Of a DNA stretch of 8,952 nt, positions 6,579 through 8,952 are shown one piece after another. Under the pieces are notes generated by a model. It was not told the DNA's origin and ran no database searches. It saw only the letters and a program-made list of their open reading frames with translations. The stretch comes from JBHJHK01 sp050330975 (GTDB taxonomy: Bacteria; Pseudomonadota; Gammaproteobacteria; Competibacterales; Competibacteraceae): the NCBI GenBank assembly GCA_050330975.1, contig JBHJHK010000342.1, forward strand, positions 1 to 8,952. Reading direction: 5' to 3'. Position numbers and translations under genes: made by a program. Each line of letters begins with the position of its first letter. Within the stretch, counting starts at the first letter, position 1.

Positions 6579-7505
6579 TCAGTAACCTTGGCCAAAGTCC
6601 ACCAGATTCATCAGTGGCTGTTTATTGATGAAGCGCCGCAGATTATCGGCTATCTGGGGAGTGGCAAACTCCGGTTGAGGTTCAGAGGCAATGTGGGGCG
6701 TGAGGCGTACTTTGGGATGGCGCCAGTAGGGGTGTTCCGAGGGCAGGGGCTCCTCGGTGAACACATCTAAGGTGGCCCCAGCGATGCCACCGCCGTCGAG
6801 GGCTGCGAGCAGATCCCCGTCTTTGACGTGCCCACCTCGCCCGACGTTGATCAAATAGGCTCCCATGGGGAGCTTGGCGAGGGTGTCGGCATTGATGATC
6901 CCCTGGGTGGCGGGGGTCAACGGCAGCAGACAGATCAAAATCTGACTTTTGGCCAGAACGACGTCAAAACCCCCTGCCCCATGGTGGGTGTTCACACCTG
7001 GTAGGGTTTTGGGTGTGCGGCTCCAGCCCACCACCGGAAAACCAAACTGGGCCAACCGGGTAGCGCAGGCGCCGCCGATGGCACCTAGGCCCAGCATACC
7101 CACCGTGCGCTCGGCGGTGGGTACCTGGGGCAGCCGCTCCCAGCGGCCCTCTCCCTGGAGGCGGGCATAGTCGGCCATGTTGCGGTGGTGGTGCAACACC
7201 TCGTGGCAGACGTACTCGACCATTTGGTCGCTCAAGGTGGGATCCACCAACCGCACCACGGGGACCGATGGACGCTGGGGGTCGAACAGCAAGTTATCGA
7301 CCCCCGCCCCCATACAGGCGATGAGCTTGATGCCGGTGAAAAGCTCCCAAGCTTTGGGGGGGGGCCGCCAGGTGAGGACCACGTCCACCGTTGCCGGATC
7401 GTCGATGTCCGGCCACACCACCAGTTGTGCCTCGGGACAATGTTGGGCCAACGCCCGTCGCCAGCGTGGGGCGTAGGGCAGCTGGTTGAGTAAAGCGACC
7501 CTCAT
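6579..7505 (-). CDS. D-2-hydroxyacid dehydrogenase, glyoxylate/hydroxypyruvate reductase A-like
   Basis: A 308-residue cytoplasmic NAD(P)H-dependent dehydrogenase, close to E. coli GhrA in length and layout. The N-terminal substrate domain has 'ACMGAGVDNLL' (63-73). The nucleotide-binding domain carries 'GLGAIG' (139-144) and 'GWSRTPK' (160-166), where a basic residue after the second strand suggests NADPH preference. The catalytic triad of the family is present: R223 in 'INVGRG', E252 in 'TEEPLP' and H271 in 'LTPHIAS'. GhrA-type enzymes reduce glyoxylate to glycolate and hydroxypyruvate to D-glycerate; the exact substrate here is inferred. AGGAG at 7511-7515 lies 5 bases before the ATG. It is 60 bp downstream of the exoD-like gene on the same strand, so a shared transcript is possible. 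Nine consecutive C on the coding strand (7356-7364) encode three prolines at about 48-50. It converges on amt, leaving a 62-bp gap. Confidence 0.92.
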   Translation of the reverse strand: MRVALLNQLPYAPRWRRALAQHCPEAQLVVWPDIDDPATVDVVLTWRPPPKAWELFTGIKLIACMGAGVDNLLFDPQRPSVPVVRLVDPTLSDQMVEYVCHEVLHHHRNMADYARLQGEGRWERLPQVPTAERTVGMLGLGAIGGACATRLAQFGFPVVGWSRTPKTLPGVNTHHGAGGFDVVLAKSQILICLLPLTPATQGIINADTLAKLPMGAYLINVGRGGHVKDGDLLAALDGGGIAGATLDVFTEEPLPSEHPYWRHPKVRLTPHIASEPQPEFATPQIADNLRRFINKQPLMNLVDFGQGY

Positions 7506-7549
7506 GCAAGCTCCTCAAAATAAAAGGGGGGTTGGCCGACAAGTATAGG

Positions 7550-7562
7550 CCGCCTCTGGCGG
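7550..7562 (-). terminator. Small hairpin just after the exoD-like stop
   Basis: GCC-rich arms CCGCC and GGCGG form a 5-bp stem with a 3-base loop directly after the exoD-like stop codon. No T-run follows immediately. On the - strand TATACT (7547-7542), a 5-of-6 match to a -10 box, comes next. A weak GTGAAG lies 16 bp upstream of it, so a promoter for the reductase gene is possible but weak. Confidence 0.25.
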
Positions 7563-7565
7563 TCT

Positions 7566-8198
7566 TCACCCTCCAAAGGTTTGAAATAGAGTGATGATGA
7601 GCACCCCGTTGACCGCTACTGCTACCCCCAACGACACCAGTCCCAATAACCCGCCCCAAGCCATGACCACGCCATCCCGCTCCAAGAGCCCCAGGGCGAT
7701 CATGGCCACGGTGGAAGCGGGAAACCCCGTGGAAGCGGGTAAGGGCAGGGCGATGACCAGGGCCAAGACGACGAGCAATACCCCCAAACCCTGGGTGCCC
7801 CACCGGCCTGCCACTTTGGGCCAGCGGGGTCGCAAACCCTCCTCGATGCGTTTGAGCCAAGGCATCGTACGGGTCACCACCCCCATGAGGCGTCGTTGGG
7901 GCAGCCGATAGCGGCGAATAAAACCGGGTATCCATGGGGGGTGGCGGCCTGCAGCCAATTGCCCGCTCAAGCCGGCGATGAGAATGCCCATGGTGGTGCA
8001 GACGCCGGGGATCGCCCCCACTGGCACCATGTTGGGCAAGGCCAATAGCAACAACAATACCCCGTAAACGCGGTCCCCCAGCCGCTCGGCCAACTCCCCC
8101 AGGGTCAATGGGGTATTGGGGTGGACTGCGAGGACGTTGAGCAACAGCGTCGAGGTGGGGACTTGGGTTGGAGGGACATCGCTCTCAACAGGGGCCAT
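7566..8198 (-). CDS. ExoD-family membrane protein
   Basis: A 210-residue integral membrane protein of the ExoD family, first named from exopolysaccharide synthesis in rhizobia; its biochemical role is unsettled. After a short N-terminal helix come 'LTLGELAERLGDRVYG' (about 31-46) and a hydrophobic stretch 'VLLLLLALPNMVPVGAIPG' (47-65), the family's best-known pattern. A second membrane segment follows, then a basic cytoplasmic stretch 'GFIRRYRLPQRRLMG' (92-106). Three more hydrophobic segments lie at about 136-154, 160-172 and 177-206. I chose ATG 8198 because GGAG at 8208-8211 is 9 bases away; the TTG at 8204 would be only 3 bases from it. It lies between aconitase (200 bp upstream) and the reductase (60 bp downstream), all on the - strand. 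No exopolysaccharide gene is visible nearby, so a link to polysaccharide is not supported by context. Confidence 0.88.
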   Translation of the reverse strand: MAPVESDVPPTQVPTSTLLLNVLAVHPNTPLTLGELAERLGDRVYGVLLLLLALPNMVPVGAIPGVCTTMGILIAGLSGQLAAGRHPPWIPGFIRRYRLPQRRLMGVVTRTMPWLKRIEEGLRPRWPKVAGRWGTQGLGVLLVVLALVIALPLPASTGFPASTVAMIALGLLERDGVVMAWGGLLGLVSLGVAVAVNGVLIITLFQTFGG

Positions 8199-8207
8199 GG
8201 ACAAGCT

Positions 8208-8211
8208 CTCC
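8208..8211 (-). promoter_or_regulatory. Ribosome-binding site that fixes the exoD-like start
   Basis: GGAG on the - strand, within GGGAGAG (8206-8212), is 9 bases from ATG 8198 and 3 bases from TTG 8204, favouring the ATG. Confidence 0.7.
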
Positions 8212-8248
8212 CGTCCGCGGTAGGGGTGTTGGCCGTTTGGCGAGTGAC

Positions 8249-8339
8249 CCAGGCTGGGCCTGGAACAGGGTAGTACGGAAGGGCAGGGCCCCGGAGACCT
8301 GGGTCTCCGGGGTGACGCCCCGAGGCGTTGTCTCCGGGG
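8249..8339. repeat. Cluster of GC-rich inverted repeats between aconitase and exoD-like gene
   Basis: Three hairpins lie in a row: CCAGGC/GCCTGG with a 3-base loop (8249-8263), CCCCGGAGACC/GGTCTCCGGGG with a 2-base centre (8289-8312), and ACGCC/GGCGT with a 4-base loop (8315-8328). TCTCCGGGG recurs at 8331-8339, so the left arm at 8289-8297 can pair either locally or with this distal copy, enclosing the third hairpin. This could be a 3'-UTR structure, a REP-like element or a leader switch ahead of exoD. The pairing is seen; the role is inferred. Confidence 0.6.
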
Positions 8340-8349
8340 GAGAGACGGG

Positions 8350-8371
8350 AAAATGCGCCCCGGTGCGGGGC
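8350..8371 (-). terminator. Probable intrinsic terminator of the aconitase gene
   Basis: On the - strand, 26 bases after the aconitase stop, GCCCC and GGGGC form a stem around a 5-base loop, followed by GCA and TTTT. The T-run is short, so this is a modest candidate. Confidence 0.45.
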
Positions 8372-8397
8372 CAACGTCAAGGGTTAGTGATTACCCG

Positions 8398-8952
8398 TCA
8401 CGCCGCCAACTGACGCAGCACATAGTGGAGGATGCCGCCGTGCTGGTAGTACTCCCATTCTTTGGGGGTATCGATGCGCACTTTGACCTGGAAGGTAGTG
8501 ACCTTGCCCTGGTGATCGGTGGCTTTGATGGTGACGAGCTTGGTGCCAGTCACCAGGTCTTCCACATCAAAGGCCTCTTTGCCGCTGAGCCCCAAGCTTT
8601 GGTGGCTCTCCCCCTCGCGGAACTGGAGGGGCAGCACACCCATACCCACTAGGTTAGAACGGTGGATGCGCTCAAAGCTCTCGGCAATCACCGCCCGCAC
8701 CCCCAACAGCCTAGTGCCCTTGGCGGCCCAGTCGCGGCTGGAGCCAGTGCCGTACTCCTTGCCGGCGATAATCAGCAAGGGGGTGCCCTCGGCTTGGTAC
8801 TGCATGGCGGCGTCGTAGATGAACATCTGCTCGTTGGAGGGCTGATAACGGGTCCAGCCCCCTTCGGTGCCCGGGGCCAACTCGTTGCGCAGGCGGATGT
8901 TGGCAAAGGTGCCCCGCATCATCACCTCGTGGTTGCCCCGCCGCGAACCGTA
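8398..8952 (-). CDS. acnA: Aconitate hydratase AcnA-type, C-terminal swivel domain (5' end outside window)
   Basis: The last 184 residues of an aconitase, the TCA-cycle enzyme interconverting citrate and isocitrate through a [4Fe-4S] cluster. The frame is open to the window edge, and its first visible residues 'YGSRRGNHEVMMRGTFANIR' are the AcnA/IRP-type start of domain 4. The GTG at 8925 is internal (the Val of 'HEVMM'). The substrate-binding motif 'GKEYGTGSSRDWAAKG' is at visible residues 64-79, holding the Ser and Arg that correspond to S642 and R644 of mitochondrial aconitase. 'ESFERIHRSNLVGMGVLPLQF' follows it. The cluster-binding cysteines lie upstream, outside the window. The C-terminus ends normally, about where AcnA proteins end. 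A terminator-like hairpin follows. AcnA is preferred over AcnB because AcnB has a different domain order. Confidence 0.96.
   Translation of the reverse strand, partial: YGSRRGNHEVMMRGTFANIRLRNELAPGTEGGWTRYQPSNEQMFIYDAAMQYQAEGTPLLIIAGKEYGTGSSRDWAAKGTRLLGVRAVIAESFERIHRSNLVGMGVLPLQFREGESHQSLGLSGKEAFDVEDLVTGTKLVTIKATDHQGKVTTFQVKVRIDTPKEWEYYQHGGILHYVLRQLAA

Noticed and set aside
7294..7935. - strand open frame spanning the reductase and exoD-like genes
   Set aside because: It is an alternative frame of two identified genes and lacks any family signature.

Overview
The window looks like bacterial chromosome, most likely a proteobacterium and perhaps a gammaproteobacterium. That placement rests only on gene content (an AcnA-type aconitase, an ExoD-family protein, a GhrA-like reductase, a tartrate/D-malate dehydrogenase) and on the GC-rich flanks. 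No rRNA or tRNA is available to pin down the taxon. Genes are tightly packed, and I see no CRISPR array, tRNA, rRNA or intact insertion sequence.

Left flank (1-2469, GC-rich): the 3' half of an EamA/DMT-type permease, then a complete tartrate/D-malate dehydrogenase-family enzyme on the + strand. A convergent adducin-type class II aldolase-fold protein lies on the - strand. A GC-rich stem-loop sits between the two convergent stops. A 467-bp gene-free stretch (2470-2936) follows, carrying an 18-bp block of overlapping palindromes just upstream of the aldolase-like gene.

Centre (2937-6516, clearly AT-richer): two + strand genes. The first encodes a soluble Hanks-type Ser/Thr protein kinase with a C-terminal half of about 310 residues that I do not recognise. 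The second encodes an ammonium transporter (Amt) with a cleavable signal peptide, an extra periplasmic helical region of about 110 residues before the first transmembrane helix, and a divergent C-terminal tail. They are separated by 139 bp containing a perfect stem-loop and a plausible promoter for amt. I infer, but cannot show, that the pair works together in ammonium-linked signalling. The base composition suggests it was inserted as a block.

Right flank (6579-8952, GC-rich, all - strand): reading in the transcribed direction, the 3' end of aconitase (cut by the window edge), an ExoD-family membrane protein, and a GhrA-like D-2-hydroxyacid dehydrogenase. The 200-bp gap between aconitase and exoD is full of GC-rich hairpins, including one with mutually exclusive pairings and one resembling an intrinsic terminator for aconitase.

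Functionally, the flanks lean toward hydroxyacid and central carbon metabolism (tartrate/malate oxidation, hydroxypyruvate/glyoxylate reduction, TCA cycle). The centre is a candidate nutrient-sensing module. The most novel pieces are the kinase's unassigned C-terminus and the Amt N-terminal extension.
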